Positions 42,690 to 53,527 of a stretch of 64,000 nt of DNA are shown one piece after another. Position numbers and translations under genes: made by a program. The stretch is taken from the NCBI GenBank assembly GCA_014706295.1, contig JACSVZ010000003.1, positions 576,473-640,472 of the forward strand. Direction: 5' to 3'. Source of the stretch: Lycocorax pyrrhopterus obiensis (lineage: Eukaryota; Chordata; Aves; Passeriformes; Paradisaeidae). The notes beneath the pieces are model-generated. The model was not told the DNA's origin, searched no databases, and saw only the letters and a program-made list of their open reading frames with translations. The first letter of the stretch is position 1. Each line of letters opens with the position of its first letter.

Positions 42690-43150
42690 CTCTTATCTCC
42701 CGCCGGGCTTTCTCCTGATAATCCCGGTGGGAAGCCTGTCTGGAGGAGCAGGTGGACTCAGCCAAGGCGTTTGTCAAGCTCAGCCGCCCTGAGCTACACC
42801 CAGCCCTTCTCCGCCGCAACTCTCGGCTCTTCCACCCTCATGGGTTTCACTCCAGCTCTTCCCAACCTCAGCGAACACCCTCCGTTCCCAGCAGGAACAA
42901 TCCCACCCCACGGGCCTGGTGCTTCCCGCACCCCTGGCCCTGCCAGGACACACCTTCCCCCTCCCCGTGGCTGTTTGGGCTCGGCCGAGGCTCCTCTGCC
43001 GTGGTAGAAAGGGAAGCTTTCACAAAGGGCCGATAAGGGCGGCTCCCTCGGGGTCAGCCCTGTCCCCGGGCAGGGTCACAGGTCGCTTCCTCGCCGTACG
43101 GTGCCTGATAACGAGTCCATCACGGCCGGGGGGATGGAGACAGGAGTTAT
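42690..43150. promoter_or_regulatory. Cluster of GATA-type motifs
   Basis: CTTATCT (~42691), TGATAA (~42716), CCGATAAGG (~43030), TGATAACG (~43107) and GTTATCA (~43146) fall within about 460 bp, in GC-rich sequence with a NotI-like GCGGCCGC at about 42683. Five WGATAR-like sites in this length is more than I would expect by chance in GC-rich DNA. Function is inference. Confidence 0.25.
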
Positions 43151-43414
43151 CAGCAAACCCTGGGAAAATAAAGACATGGAAATGCTCCTGCAGCAGGCTG
43201 GGAATCCAGCAGAGATGAGCCTTTTTTTGGGTGGGTGGAGAGGTTGGGGTTTAAGAGCTGGTGGAGGGGGCGCAGAGGAAACTGGGAAGCAGGGAGCAGT
43301 GGGAACAGAGCGGCAGCTGAGGGCTGGGATCCCACATGGCTCCGGAGTGGTGCCTCCACAGCCGGCTGAGGGCACAGGGAGAGGCTGCTGGGCAAGGGGG
43401 GATGGCTGAGCTCC

Positions 43415-43760
43415 TGGCATCGTCTAGACTGGAAAAACTCTCCAAGATTATCAGGTCCAACCACATCCTTTAGTGCCACATTCACCCATCTTTTAAATTC
43501 CTCCAGGGATGGTGACTCCGCCACTGCCCTGAGCAGCCTCTGCCAGTGCTTGACAACTCTTTCCATGAAGAAATTTTCCTTAATATCTGACCTCAACCTC
43601 CTCCAGTGCAGCTTGAGGCTGTTTCCTCTCTGTCACATTACCTGGGAGAAGAGACCAACCTCCAGCTTGCTCCAGGCTCTGCTCAGGGAGCTGTGGAGAG
43701 CAGGAAGCTCCTCCTGAGGCTCCTTTTCTCTGGGCTGAGCCTCCCAGGTGCAGGTGGCCC
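43415..43760 (-). mobile_element. CR1 LINE, ORF2 C-terminus and 3' region
   Basis: The minus strand from 43596 translates as MRSDIKENFFMERVVKHWQR, then AVAESPSLEEFKRWVNVALK, matching the CR1 ORF2 C-terminal signature (RKFFTxRVVRHWNRLP, then DAPSLEVFK). Upstream CR1 sequence continues to about 43.76 kb (TACCTGGGAGAAGAGACCAA, TCCTTTTCTCTGGGCTGAGC). The copy is 5'-truncated and its frame is not intact beyond this. Confidence 0.9.
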
Positions 43761-44560
43761 ATTCCAGAGCAGGACAGGCAGCAGGCAGGGAATGAATAGG
43801 GTGCCCCTGTGCCAGACCCACAGAATATGGGGCTGGGGAGGTGCTGGGTCTTCCCAGGGAACCTGAAGACCCCTTGGAAAGATTTCCCAGAAAGATGAGG
43901 TCCCAGGAAGCGTAAATCAGGCAGGAGGGATGGAGTGATCAGCACTGCCACATCCCCACAGACACAGTCACGTCATGCAAGTCCCAGCCCGTGGGGTTCA
44001 CCTGCCAAAATATCCCACACAAACCACGATCCACAGCCCCCATTGCAGCCAGGTCCTGCACCAAAGAGCAGGGAGGGAAACTGAGGCACAGGGAAAGCCT
44101 GGTGACACTGCCAGGGGTGCCACCACAGCCTCCCCGTGCCACACCTGGACTATTGGTCCTCCAGCTCTAAGGACAACCCAGGGACCCTCAGCACAGGGAT
44201 GTGGCTGCTCCGCCCTATCCCAAACGGGCAAAGCAGAGCTGACACCCGGGTGCGCGTGAGGGGAATTTCGGAGAGGCAGCAGTGAGGGACGGGCAGCTGT
44301 GGGAGGGGAGGGGACAGCACTGGGCGCTGCTCAGGCTGCTCCGAGGCAGCACAGGGTGACAGGCCACCGCTGACACCTCGGCAGGGCCACACTCGGTGAC
44401 AGCAGCGCGGGGAGGGCCCGATGTGACGGGGACGGCTGTGACACGAGGCCATGGGGCAGCCCCCAGCCAGCACTCGCCACCACTCCGGCTGAACCCCCTC
44501 CTCCGCCTCCCCCCACCAGATGCATCCTGCAAACACTTCTCCCTCTTGGAGAGGCTGAGC

Positions 44561-44592
44561 AGGGGGAACATTGGAACATTGGAATATTGGAA
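44561..44592. repeat. (GGAACATT)n short tandem repeat
   Basis: GGGAACATTGGAACATTGGA followed by ATATTGG: three to four units, the last with one change. Confidence 0.7.
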
Positions 44593-45017
44593 GCACCTGC
44601 CTGCCTTGGCCGGGAATCAGAGGCCCCGGTGCTGGGATCCCTGCACGGTACAGTTATCCCTGGGGAAATGCCAGTGTGGGAATGTAGGGCATCCTCTCTC
44701 CTCAGGGACCCTCTGTGGGAGCAGCACGCAATTAAAACAAGCGAGGCCAGATGGTTTGTTAGCAATTACAGAGCTGGGAGCTGACACTCTTCTCGTTCCA
44801 GCTCCAAGGCTTCAGGAATGGGTCCATCTCAGAATGTTTCACACACACTCCCTGGCAATGGGGCAGGAGAGGTTGGATTTATTTGGGAATGCAGCACTCT
44901 GACACCACAGCAGTGAGTCTGGTGAGTGAAGAGATGGGATTGGAGCAGATTGTGGCATTTAGGAGGCAGATAAGGGAGCAATGGAAATTGTCACCTGGGT
45001 TAATAGTCACTTGTTTA

Positions 45018-45095
45018 GAATCATGGAATCATTAAGGTGGGAAAAGGCCCCCAAGATCATCAAATCCAGCCTTCAACCAAGCACTCCTGAACCAG
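45018..45095 (-). mobile_element. CR1 LINE 3'-terminal fragment
   Basis: AGAATCATGGAATCATTAAG, then GTGGGAAAAGGCCCCCAAGA and TCATCAAATCCAGCCTTCAA, the complement of a CR1 3' end. Confidence 0.87.
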
Positions 45096-46490
45096 TTGTG
45101 GAATTTCAGCAGTGAGGGCCTCTGTCCTCTTCAGTGGTCGGGCACCACTTTGCATCTCCTCAGTACGGGTCTGGTGGGAGCAAACAGGACTCAGCAGCAG
45201 GTGCCCCAGGGGAGGAGACACCTTCATCAGTGCAGCTCGTTAGTGCCTGAAAACGTGCAGGCCTGAGGCTGCCATGTCACCTGCAGGGCGATGATGAAGT
45301 CTGGTTCTGTAGAGGGACCCACCAGGCCCCCACGTGCGCAAGCAGAGCTGAATTCTCAGCATTTGTTGGCCTGTTCCTCTCAGGTCTTTGCACCAGCACG
45401 GGGAGGTGACCTTGGACTCGACCAGGATCCACACAGCAACACCCTCCAGGCTGGAGAGCACAGCAGGACCCACAGAGGACTCAGTCCTCAGCTCATCTCC
45501 TGCCAGCACTCAGCTGAGGCCATAATTCCCCTTGGGAAGGGCTGCACCCCGGGCACAGCTGCAGGATCCAGGGAGGAGCAGCCATCCAACACCTCCCTCT
45601 GCCATCCCAACCACGCCTGCAGGGATATTTTGGTTGGGAGGAGAGGTTTCATCCCCATTGGGGAGCTGTTATTCCCCTCTGGGCAGAGTGAACATCACTT
45701 TTCTCCCTCCCTTCCCTCGGTCTTCAGCATCGCCACTCCCAGAGCACCCACCCCAGCTGGTGGGGCGGCCCCTGCAGTGTTCTGTCCTCCCCAGGGCTTG
45801 CAGCCTCCACATGAGCCTCTCCCTGGACACCTCTGGCAGTTTATTATCCCATCCTGGGCTTCCCCACAGCTGGGAGGGGGGATTTTAGTGTCCTTTTGTG
45901 TTGGGTGAAGCGTTGCAGCAGAGCAGGCTGGCGAGGGGAGTGGAACAAGCTGTTCCAACAGGAGAGAGAGCTCCAGCCCTCCTCCTCCTCCAGAGCTTGG
46001 CACAGCCCTGCTCTATCCCCAGATGCTGCCTAGGGGCACCAAGCTCCAGGCCAAGCCCAGCATCCAGGAGGGGCTGCAGAGGGGCACGGGTTCCCCATGC
46101 TCTTGGGCTGAACAAAGACTTTGCTCGGTGAGGCTGGGTGCAGATGGTTTGCACCAAGGTGGAAAGGATGCTCTACACAGCCAAATCCGCTCCTGTGGTC
46201 CCCAAGTTGCTGCCTAGGAGCCCTGGGCTCTTTCCGGCACTTTCTGCCGCAAGGACATTCCCCGCTGGAGCCCAGCCAGGGTGGCTGGACACGCTGCCCA
46301 CAGGGGCTGTGGGGCAGAGGCCCGGGCTGGGGGTGCTCCCCTCGGGCCAGCCCTGCTGGAAGTGGGCAAGGGCACCGGAAAGGCCCAAGGCCCAGCCAAG
46401 GGCTGCTTCTGGAGGCGCTGGGAGTGGCCGGGGAGGCAGCGCCAAACTGAGGGATATGAAGGTCTCTTCCGGCCCAGATGAATCCGGGAC

Positions 46491-46634
46491 TCGGGGATTG
46501 CCCCGGGCCAGCTGCAGCAGCCGGCACTTGGCCTTGTGAGACCTCTGAAGGTTCTCTTGTGCCCACTTCTCCAGCTTGCCCAGGTCCCTGGGCACGGCCA
46601 AATGCTGCCATGGTGCCCCTGCCACGCTCAGCTC
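46491..46634 (-). mobile_element. Degraded CR1 reverse-transcriptase fragment, copy 1
   Basis: The minus strand reads RDLGKLEKWAQENLQRSHKA then KCRLLQLARGNPR. This matches the CR1 ORF2 segment of form KDLDKLEKWAxENLMKFNKAKCKVLHLGxGNPR. The flanking CR1 sequence is not recognisable, so only about 150 bp remain. It lies ~560 bp upstream of, and antisense to, the ORF start at 47193. Confidence 0.75.
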
Positions 46635-47192
46635 CGCGGCCCCTGCAAACGTGCTGAGGGGGAGCTCCATCCCCTGCCTGTGTCACTGGGGACGCCACCA
46701 AAGAGCCCCAGGGCCAAGGCAGAGCCCGGAGGGACACCCCTCGTCCCGGCCTGCAGCTGCACATGGAGCCAGCGCCCACAAGTCCCTGGCTGCGTCCATC
46801 TGGCCAATGGCTCGTGCCCTGAGCAGCCCACCCGCCCAAGCCAGGGCTCTGCAGGGTGGGGATCGGGCTGTGGAGTGGCGCCGTGGCCAAAGCCTCCCAG
46901 AGGCCAAGGGCTACAAGGGCCCAAGTCCAGGGCCTGCTCAGTGCTACTTCCAGCAGCCTCGGCTGCTGAAGGGGCGCCGGGGGCGGCCCTTTGTGACACA
47001 GGCGCGTGGTGTCGGGGCCCTCGGCCATGCGGAACATGGCGGTGCCCAGAGACCCTTGTGACATCAGAGCGCTTAGAGACCCTGGCTGAGGGTATCCAGG
47101 GGCGCAGAACCCTGCAGTGCCCAGTCCGTTGGGAGCCACTGTGGCAGAAGGAAGCAGCTCCTGCGATCCTTCTGTGCTACAGCACCTCAGAG

Positions 47193-48542
47193 ATGGAAGA
47201 GGACAAGGCAAACCCCAACTCCTCCCAGCCACCCACCCCTGTGCCCAGCGGGCCGCAAGACCAGAGCCTCAGCTGGCACTTGGTGGGGACACAGAGTGCC
47301 TCAGTCAGGCCACAGGCACACACGGAAGAGGAGGAGGGGCCCTTTGTCATCAAGGAGGCAGAGAGGAAGCCTGGCATGGATGAGGAGCCGGCCCAGCGGA
47401 CAGACGTTCGGCCCCAAGAGCTTCGCCTGTGGGAAGAGGCGACGGGCCGTGAGTTGTCCCGATGGGTACCGGCAATGCCAGCGCAGGAAGTGTCCCTGTG
47501 CGAGGTGTGGAGCCACCAAGGGCAGAACCAGTGGAGGATGGAGGTGAGCGTGCAGTGGGGAGATGGGGCACGGCAACAGCTCTTCCACTGGGAACACACA
47601 GTGGAACTCCAGGAGCTGCCCCAAGGGGAAGAGGAGCAGAAGGAGCCAAAGCTGTCCCAGCGGGGCGAAGGAAGCGTGAGCAGCCACCCGAACCAGCCAC
47701 GTTCTCCTGCCCCCAGTGAGGAGGAGCCATCAGCGGGGGCACAGAGCCTGGTCCCTGCCGCACACAGCCCCTGCTGCCCCCCCAGCCCCTCGTCCAGCCG
47801 GCTGGGAGCCCAGACCCGTAACGAGCAGCAGGAGGAGGCAGAAAGGGGGTCACTCGTGGCAGAGAAAGGGAGCGAGGAGGGGACCTCAGCTGGACACAAT
47901 GAGGACAGCGAATACCACACCCAGCCTGAGCAGTCCCCAGAGTGCCAAGCTGTGGCAAAGCCGGAGCTGCCCCAAGGACAGGTCAGCAGCTCCCAAGACC
48001 TCCCTGACCGGGATGAGCGCACGAAGCTGGAGCCGTGCCACGCAGAACGCAACGAGCGGGAACGGTACATCTGCCAGGAGGTTTCCATTGAGGAAGAGGG
48101 CAGCGACGGAGAGCTCACACAGAGCACCTGGGCGTACGAGTGCGTCTTCAGCTTGGGGGCCGCGCCCTCGCAGCGGAACGACAGCACCTGGGACGGAGTC
48201 AGCGTGCCGGAGCTGCGCGAAGAAGGCAGGCGCCAAAGCCTGGCAGCTGTGGAGGCAGACGGGCTCCCACCGCCCGTCCCTCGGGAGGCCTGGGTTGAGC
48301 GCCGGGCACAGGAACCGCTCCGGGCCTCACGTGCCCCACTGCAAGGCCAGGCCCCCAGGGGACCCCCGGCTTCTCCCATCGTGGCCTGGCAGGAGCCGGG
48401 GCCTGCCCCGCACAGCCCCCGCAGCCCCTCGGCTCCCCAGCCGGCCGCCCCCAGCAAACGGCCCGGCCGCCTCAGAAGGGCGCTGCGGGCGCTGCGGGCG
48501 CTGTTCCGCTGCCGCTGCCTGGCGCCACGGACGCAGGAGTAG
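47193..48542 (+). CDS. Uncharacterised intronless ORF of the macrosatellite, copy 1 (449 aa)
   Basis: I do not recognise this protein. The start was placed at the ATG of MEEDKANPNSSQPP, which has G at -3 and G at +4. The frame is open further upstream, but its first codon (46536) is GTG, it overlaps the antisense CR1 remnant, and in copy 3 an indel breaks it. Codons favour G/C in third position as in real avian genes. The protein has a Pro/Ser-rich N-terminus, then EEEEGPFVIKEAERKPG, then a Trp-rich, possibly folded part (LWEEATGRELSRW to QWRMEVSVQWGDGARQQLFH, residues ~70-135). A long Glu/Gln/Ser/Pro disordered middle follows, then a second ordered-looking block (RYICQEVSIEEEGSDGEL to WAYECVFSLG, ~290-325). 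The C-terminus is Pro-rich and basic, with RALRALRALFRCRCL. There is no signal peptide or membrane span. The Cys pair in a basic helix could be lipidated (inference). Confidence 0.6.
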   Translation: MEEDKANPNSSQPPTPVPSGPQDQSLSWHLVGTQSASVRPQAHTEEEEGPFVIKEAERKPGMDEEPAQRTDVRPQELRLWEEATGRELSRWVPAMPAQEVSLCEVWSHQGQNQWRMEVSVQWGDGARQQLFHWEHTVELQELPQGEEEQKEPKLSQRGEGSVSSHPNQPRSPAPSEEEPSAGAQSLVPAAHSPCCPPSPSSSRLGAQTRNEQQEEAERGSLVAEKGSEEGTSAGHNEDSEYHTQPEQSPECQAVAKPELPQGQVSSSQDLPDRDERTKLEPCHAERNERERYICQEVSIEEEGSDGELTQSTWAYECVFSLGAAPSQRNDSTWDGVSVPELREEGRRQSLAAVEADGLPPPVPREAWVERRAQEPLRASRAPLQGQAPRGPPASPIVAWQEPGPAPHSPRSPSAPQPAAPSKRPGRLRRALRALRALFRCRCLAPRTQE

Positions 48543-48857
48543 CGCCCGCGCCAGCCCGGCCCTCAGCGGGGAAGCCCAGAGAGCCATCGACGTGCCAAGA
48601 GACCCTGCCCGGCACCCAGCGCCACCGGCACCCTGGCAGCACCACCGTCGCCCCGAAACCACGTCCCCAAGGGCCACATCTGCACAGCTCCTCAGCGCTC
48701 CACACACAAGGACTCCACCACCGCCATCGCCCTGGGCAACTTCCTGCAACGCCTCTGCCAAGGAAAAACTCTTTCAGATATTGACTCTGAACCTCCCCGG
48801 ACATGACTGCAGGACTTGGACTCGACAAACGGATGTGAGTTTAAGAAATAGTAATTG

Positions 48858-49395
48858 TGAGAAAAAAAAAAATTTAAAAAAATTTAAAAAATTTAAAAAA
48901 ACCTCCTCATACAGGAGAAAAAAAAAGTATAGGAATAGGACTAGGAATAGGTATAAGACTAGGCATAAGAAGATTATGATGATGAAGAAATAGCAGTAGT
49001 AAATAGGACAAAGAAGAAAAAGGAATAGAATAATAATAAAAATAGGAAGTTGAATAAGAATAATAAGAGCATAGGAATAAGAAGATAAGAAGAAGAAGAG
49101 GAAGAAGAAGAAATAGTAGTAAACAATAAGAATATGAAAAAGAAAAGAATGCCCATATGCATAACAAGTGAATAAGATTAATTAGAATAAGAATAGGAAA
49201 AAGAAGAAGAAGAAATAGCAGTAGTGAATAAGAAGAAAAATTAGAATAGGAATAAGAAGAATAAGAGTAAGACGAAGAAGAAGCAGCAAGAGTAGTAGTA
49301 GTAATTAAAAAGAAGAAGAAGAAGGCGAAGAAGAAGAAGAAGAAGAAGATGAAGACTTAGATGAAGAAATAGGAAATAGTAATAAGAATAAAATG
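48858..49395 (+). repeat. Polypurine GAA/TAG/AAT-rich tract, copy 1
   Basis: About 540 bp of plus strand almost without C, built from degenerate AAG, GAA, TAG, AAT and GGAATA units, starting with A-runs and TTTAAAAAA blocks. It lies between the ORF stop and the AATAAA signals, so it would be 3' UTR. Its purest part has seven GAA, then GAT-GAA, then GAC (49327-49356). Confidence 0.9.
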
Positions 49396-49425
49396 CGTGT
49401 CCAATAAAATCCGGTTGTTGTCCTC
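49387..49425 (+). promoter_or_regulatory. Polyadenylation signal of the macrosatellite transcript, copy 1
   Basis: Two AATAAA hexamers (49387-49392 and 49403-49408) followed by CCGGTTGTTGTCCTCA, a U/GU-rich downstream element. They are 0.85 kb past the ORF stop, on the same strand, and support a transcription unit ending here. Confidence 0.55.
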
Positions 49426-49429
49426 ACAT

Positions 49430-52400
49430 GGTCTCACTTGCACCTTCACTGGGGCACGGGTGTCTCTCCCTCATGGCACCCTAACCCATGGGCAGGGTCC
49501 CTTCCAGCCACAAACATTCCGGGCTTCTGTCAGGGACTCCCTTCCCTTTGCTCCTTCCCTCTGCTTCCCGCTGCAGAATGTGCAGCAAAGCAGCCTTTGC
49601 TCTCTGCTCTGGGAGCCCACCCAGCTGCTGCACCTTGTCCCCTGCCCCTGCCCAGCTCCTGTGGGAGGCACGGCAGGAGCAGCACCCCGGCAGCCTCGGC
49701 AATGCCCCTCTGGGATCCACGGCACACACTGCAATGGGCTGCAATTCCAGTTCCCAGCCAGGAAAAGATGCTCCTGCCCTTCAAGGCAAAGCTCTGAAGG
49801 GGCTGAAACCCAAGTGCAGCAAGATCTCACAGGGACATTTCACTGCCAGCCTCTGGAACTTCATCGAGGGCTGGTTTAGCTCCCGGATTGGGGAAAAAAC
49901 CCAGACATCAGGGGAGGGTCTGGTCCAGCCACGCCAGGCTCAGGGCATGACGTGCACAGGGAAGATGCTGCTGGACCAACCCCCCCTACGTGTCACTGAG
50001 CATCTTCACAGGGTTCAAGGGTTTGCAAATTCCTGAGAATTGCACTAGGGGACCAGGGGAAAACACACATGTATCTCTCATTTTCACAATCCCAGCCGAT
50101 TTTCAGCTGAGGAAATCAAAAATTCAAAGATTATCTCTGAGGGTTATTTTGATCTCAGATATTAGGAATGAAGAAAGCTTAAAATATTCTGGCTTCCAAC
50201 CAAAAAAAAAACCAAAAAAAACCAAAACAAAACCAATCCCACATCAAGCTAAAAATCTGTTTTATCCACACCTTTTCTGCTTCCATACAGACTAATTTCT
50301 CAGAAAGGTCAAAAAAGGTTTGACTCCAGAAAGTCTCTAGGACTGCCTCATTGTGAATGAGAATGAGACTACCCCATCCCTTCAGAAAAGGCCAATTCTG
50401 TTCATAATTTCTAGATAAATAATCCTGCCTTTTTCATGACTCTTGCTAAACCATCCATTCATGGAGCAGTATATGATGTGTCCCGCTGAGCCTCAGGCCT
50501 GGGTGGAATATGGGCAGCACCATTAAACTGCAAGAAAAACCCCACGTTTCGAGTGAGCAACACAAACTCAGCTTTATGGACCTGCAGAGATCTAAAACTG
50601 TTCCACACAACTCTGGTGGCTCAAGAAAATCGGCGTAGCTAAACCCACATATGGCCCAGGAGAAAAAAGAAAAAAGAAAAGGAGAAGAAAAAAGCAGCAA
50701 AAGCCAAGTCCCAGCCCTACAGTGCAAGGATTGAACCCCTCCCACAGCTCATCATGTATCCAAATAAACCTGGCACGGCCCGGCCAGGGAATCTGTTCCA
50801 CATGTTTGGGTGCACTCTCCTCTCTTCCCCTAAAGAGAGCCCAGTAAATGGAACAATTCTGCCAGGTGAGTCCTTGCACAGGTGTGGTGACCAAATCTTG
50901 TGCTCACCTTTAGTGCCCTTGGACAAAACACTCCCCAAATTTCAGTAATTTCATTTACAGTTCTGAGCTGAAGATGACATTGCTTGGTCTGAGCTAACAA
51001 GGACAGCCCTTGGAGACACTTCAGCCACGATTTTTTCTGCACCTTATTTCTGTAGTAGCTGGAATGCAGTAACACTGAGAAGGACCAGTGAAGAGCAGGT
51101 AACAAATACCTATTCAATAAACACAGGCTCATAAAAACAGCTATATAACATTTCCCCGATCATTTTAGCAACACCCTTCACACCCAGGGCAGCCTTGGAA
51201 GTGGATTCCCAACAAGTGGGCTGATGTCAAAGAGCAGTTCCTTGTGTCAATGCTTTTGTCTCTTGGATGAGATTCAGACCTCACACTTCGCAGCATCAGC
51301 GACCCTCAAATCTGTGTTTTCCCAGAGGAAAGGCACCCAAAATGCAGCTCCAGCTCTCCAGCCTCGCAGGGGCTGCTCTGCAGCCACACAGGGCAGGGCA
51401 GGCCACTAATAAAGCTCTGAGCTGCACTTTTATCCAACAAATAAATTTCTAAAAAGGACGTGACTTCAGAGCATTTTCCCCCTCTTTCCTCTTCCTTTCT
51501 TACACGTCCTAAAGCATCTATTTCTGCCAGGGCTGAGGACACCTGCACACAGTCGGTGCTTCCCTCTCACCACAGCTATCAGGTATCTCCTAGAGTGAGG
51601 GAATCCCTTTAAACCACTTCCATTAATTCTTCAAAAAAGAACTGTTAGATTGAACAAGAGAATTATGTAATTGCAAAAGTAAAGCTATTATTCAGCAGAA
51701 AGGTTGTTTGAATTCTTTTGTAGCAGAATGCTTTACACCGTCCACGAGGCCTTACTGCAAGTGTTATTAAAATAGAAGTAACAACACTTTTCCCCCCATT
51801 TTAAGCAGCAGTTCTCCTACAGTTTTCCCTTACATATCACATCTGGAATAATACCTGTGAGCTGCAACGAGAGAACCCAAACACCCAGCAGATTCAGGGC
51901 TTTAATCACTTGCCAGAAGTCACCAAGTAGCTGATAAATATTGAAAGCTGAGAGCAATTATGACAAATACGGTGCTTACACAACCCAGGTTACTAAAAAT
52001 GCAAATAAAGACACTGCCATTTCGGACTTGGCTCACTCCAGGGAGTGCCAATTCCTCCCTGGAGAACATGACAGAGGATGTGGAACCTCCTTCCACAGAG
52101 CAGGATCCACACTGCTTAAGGGAAGTAGGGAATGGCAGCAGTTTGGTGAGTTTGGATTAAACAGAGACCAATTATGCACGAAAAGAAATCCCTGTGCACG
52201 CCCTGACCCTCCAGCTCTCCTGGAACTCCCCCAGTTCAGCCCAGACACTTAAATACCGTGTTTACAAACCAAAACAGGTCTTTTCATAGGATCTACAAAC
52301 GTCACAAGCTGAATAATCTAAAATTTTGTTTTCCCTTCACACAATGAAAGCCCCCAGAGTGACTCAACACCACAATACATCACTCGTGCTCATCATCTTC

Positions 52401-53527
52401 CACTCAACCTTTTGCTAGAGACAGTATTTCCTAGTTTAAACAGATAAACACATTCTCAACGTATAGTCAAATATTTTTTACAGCTGACAGAGTTCTTCCC
52501 TCACTAAAACGGGAGTAGAAGAGGGAACACAATTAAGCAAGTGGCTAAAAAAAGAAAAAAGCATCAGCTGTTCCGTGAATTGGGGCACCAATAACCATCA
52601 GATCCCAACACAGAGCAAATTAACCTACACAAATCTCCAAAAGCCGTTTGTGTTTAAGCATTATATGCTCAAGTTTCTAAAATAACAAATACAAATTTCG
52701 CTTTGGGGTGTATCTCCTCTGACTGATGGGAAAACCTGCTGATTCTGGTTAAGGCAAACAAAAACCAATCACCAGAGCTGGTGTTCTCACTCTGACCCCG
52801 CCTCCCCAGGGCTGGAAAATGAAGACCAATCCAAGTGGAACATTGGAGCTGGGAAGGGATGGACTGTGCAGGACCCTGCCCTCCGAAGGAAAGCAAAGAG
52901 GGAACAATGGCCTGACAAAACACACATTTAACCAACAGAAATTCAAAGCAATTAAATGACTTGGAAGATTCTTTCTAAAGGCAGCGCTTGGTAGAATTTA
53001 TGGAAGGAAGGGAATGCTCAGAGGATGGGGAACAGTGCCAGCACATTCCCTGAGACCACAGCAGCACACGGAGCTGGAGCTGATATTTAGTGCCCCCCCA
53101 GATGCAAACAGCACATCTGGGTGATGCACAAGGACACAGTGGCTACAGAAAAGGATGCAGAATTCCTCATATACCAGGATACCCACAGTAAGAGCTGCGT
53201 GGACTGGAAAACCAACTGATGTAACAGTATTTTATGGTGACAGGTAAAATTGCTGCTGCCCCAAGAATTTCTTTTCATTTGACAAGTGTCAAGAAAGCCC
53301 AAGAGAGTTGAAACACACAGAGACCCTGGGGGAGGCATCGGGGTATTTATTGCAGCAGCTTCTCCCTGCAAATAACCCCTGGCAGGCTCCACTTGAGAGA
53401 AATTCTCCAATAATATCCAACCATCAGCTTCTTTTTGGGTGGGATGGGGAGACAGCCAACAGCCCACTCCAGCACTGGAAGACTTTAATGCTCTGAAGAA
53501 GCAGTGCCAGCAGGGGAGAGACTCTTC
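49430..53527. other. Non-coding body of macrosatellite unit, copy 1
   Basis: About 4.1 kb. The first ~0.6 kb is GC-rich. From about 50.05 kb it is AT-richer and unique within the unit, with an A-rich CCAAAAAAAAAACC patch near 50.2 kb and a polypurine AAAAAAGAAAAAAGAAAAGG patch near 50.66 kb. I found no intact ORF, LTR pair or RNA gene. Short ORFs are conserved between copies only because the DNA is. Confidence 0.7.

Larger units (their letters stand above)
37701..46218. other. Intergenic region upstream of RBM19
   Basis: About 8.5 kb between the RBM19 promoter and the tandem array. No ORF here has a recognisable product or splice structure. It contains CR1 fragments (38.0, 38.36, 43.4 and 45.0 kb), a GC-rich minisatellite at 40.18 kb, several GATA-type motifs at 42.69-43.15 kb, and a conserved-looking stretch at 41.27-41.45 kb. 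If avian synteny follows other tetrapods, this side faces TBX5. Confidence 0.6.
46219..53527 (+). repeat. Macrosatellite unit, copy 1 (~7.31 kb)
   Basis: The sequence from 46219 recurs at 53528 (offset 7309) and at 60836 (offset 7308) with only scattered single-base changes and small indels. Left of 46219 the similarity stops abruptly (shared AGCCCTGGG, then unrelated), so this is the left edge of the array. In order the unit contains a CR1 RT remnant, an intronless ORF, a polypurine tract, poly(A) signals and about 4 kb of AT-richer unique sequence. Confidence 0.93.

Noticed and set aside
46536..47192. 219-codon N-terminal extension of the macrosatellite ORF
   Set aside because: Its first codon is GTG, it overlaps an antisense CR1 remnant, and the frame is broken by an indel in copy 3.
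47177..48457. 426-codon minus-strand ORF opposite the macrosatellite ORF, present in all units
   Set aside because: Ser/Cys/Trp-rich mirror of GC-rich coding on the other strand; a frame shadow.
47716..48993. 425-codon plus-strand ORF in another frame, ending in the purine tract
   Set aside because: Arg/Pro/Ser-rich alternate frame of the 449-codon ORF; lacks its own context and runs into repeat-coded Lys/Arg.
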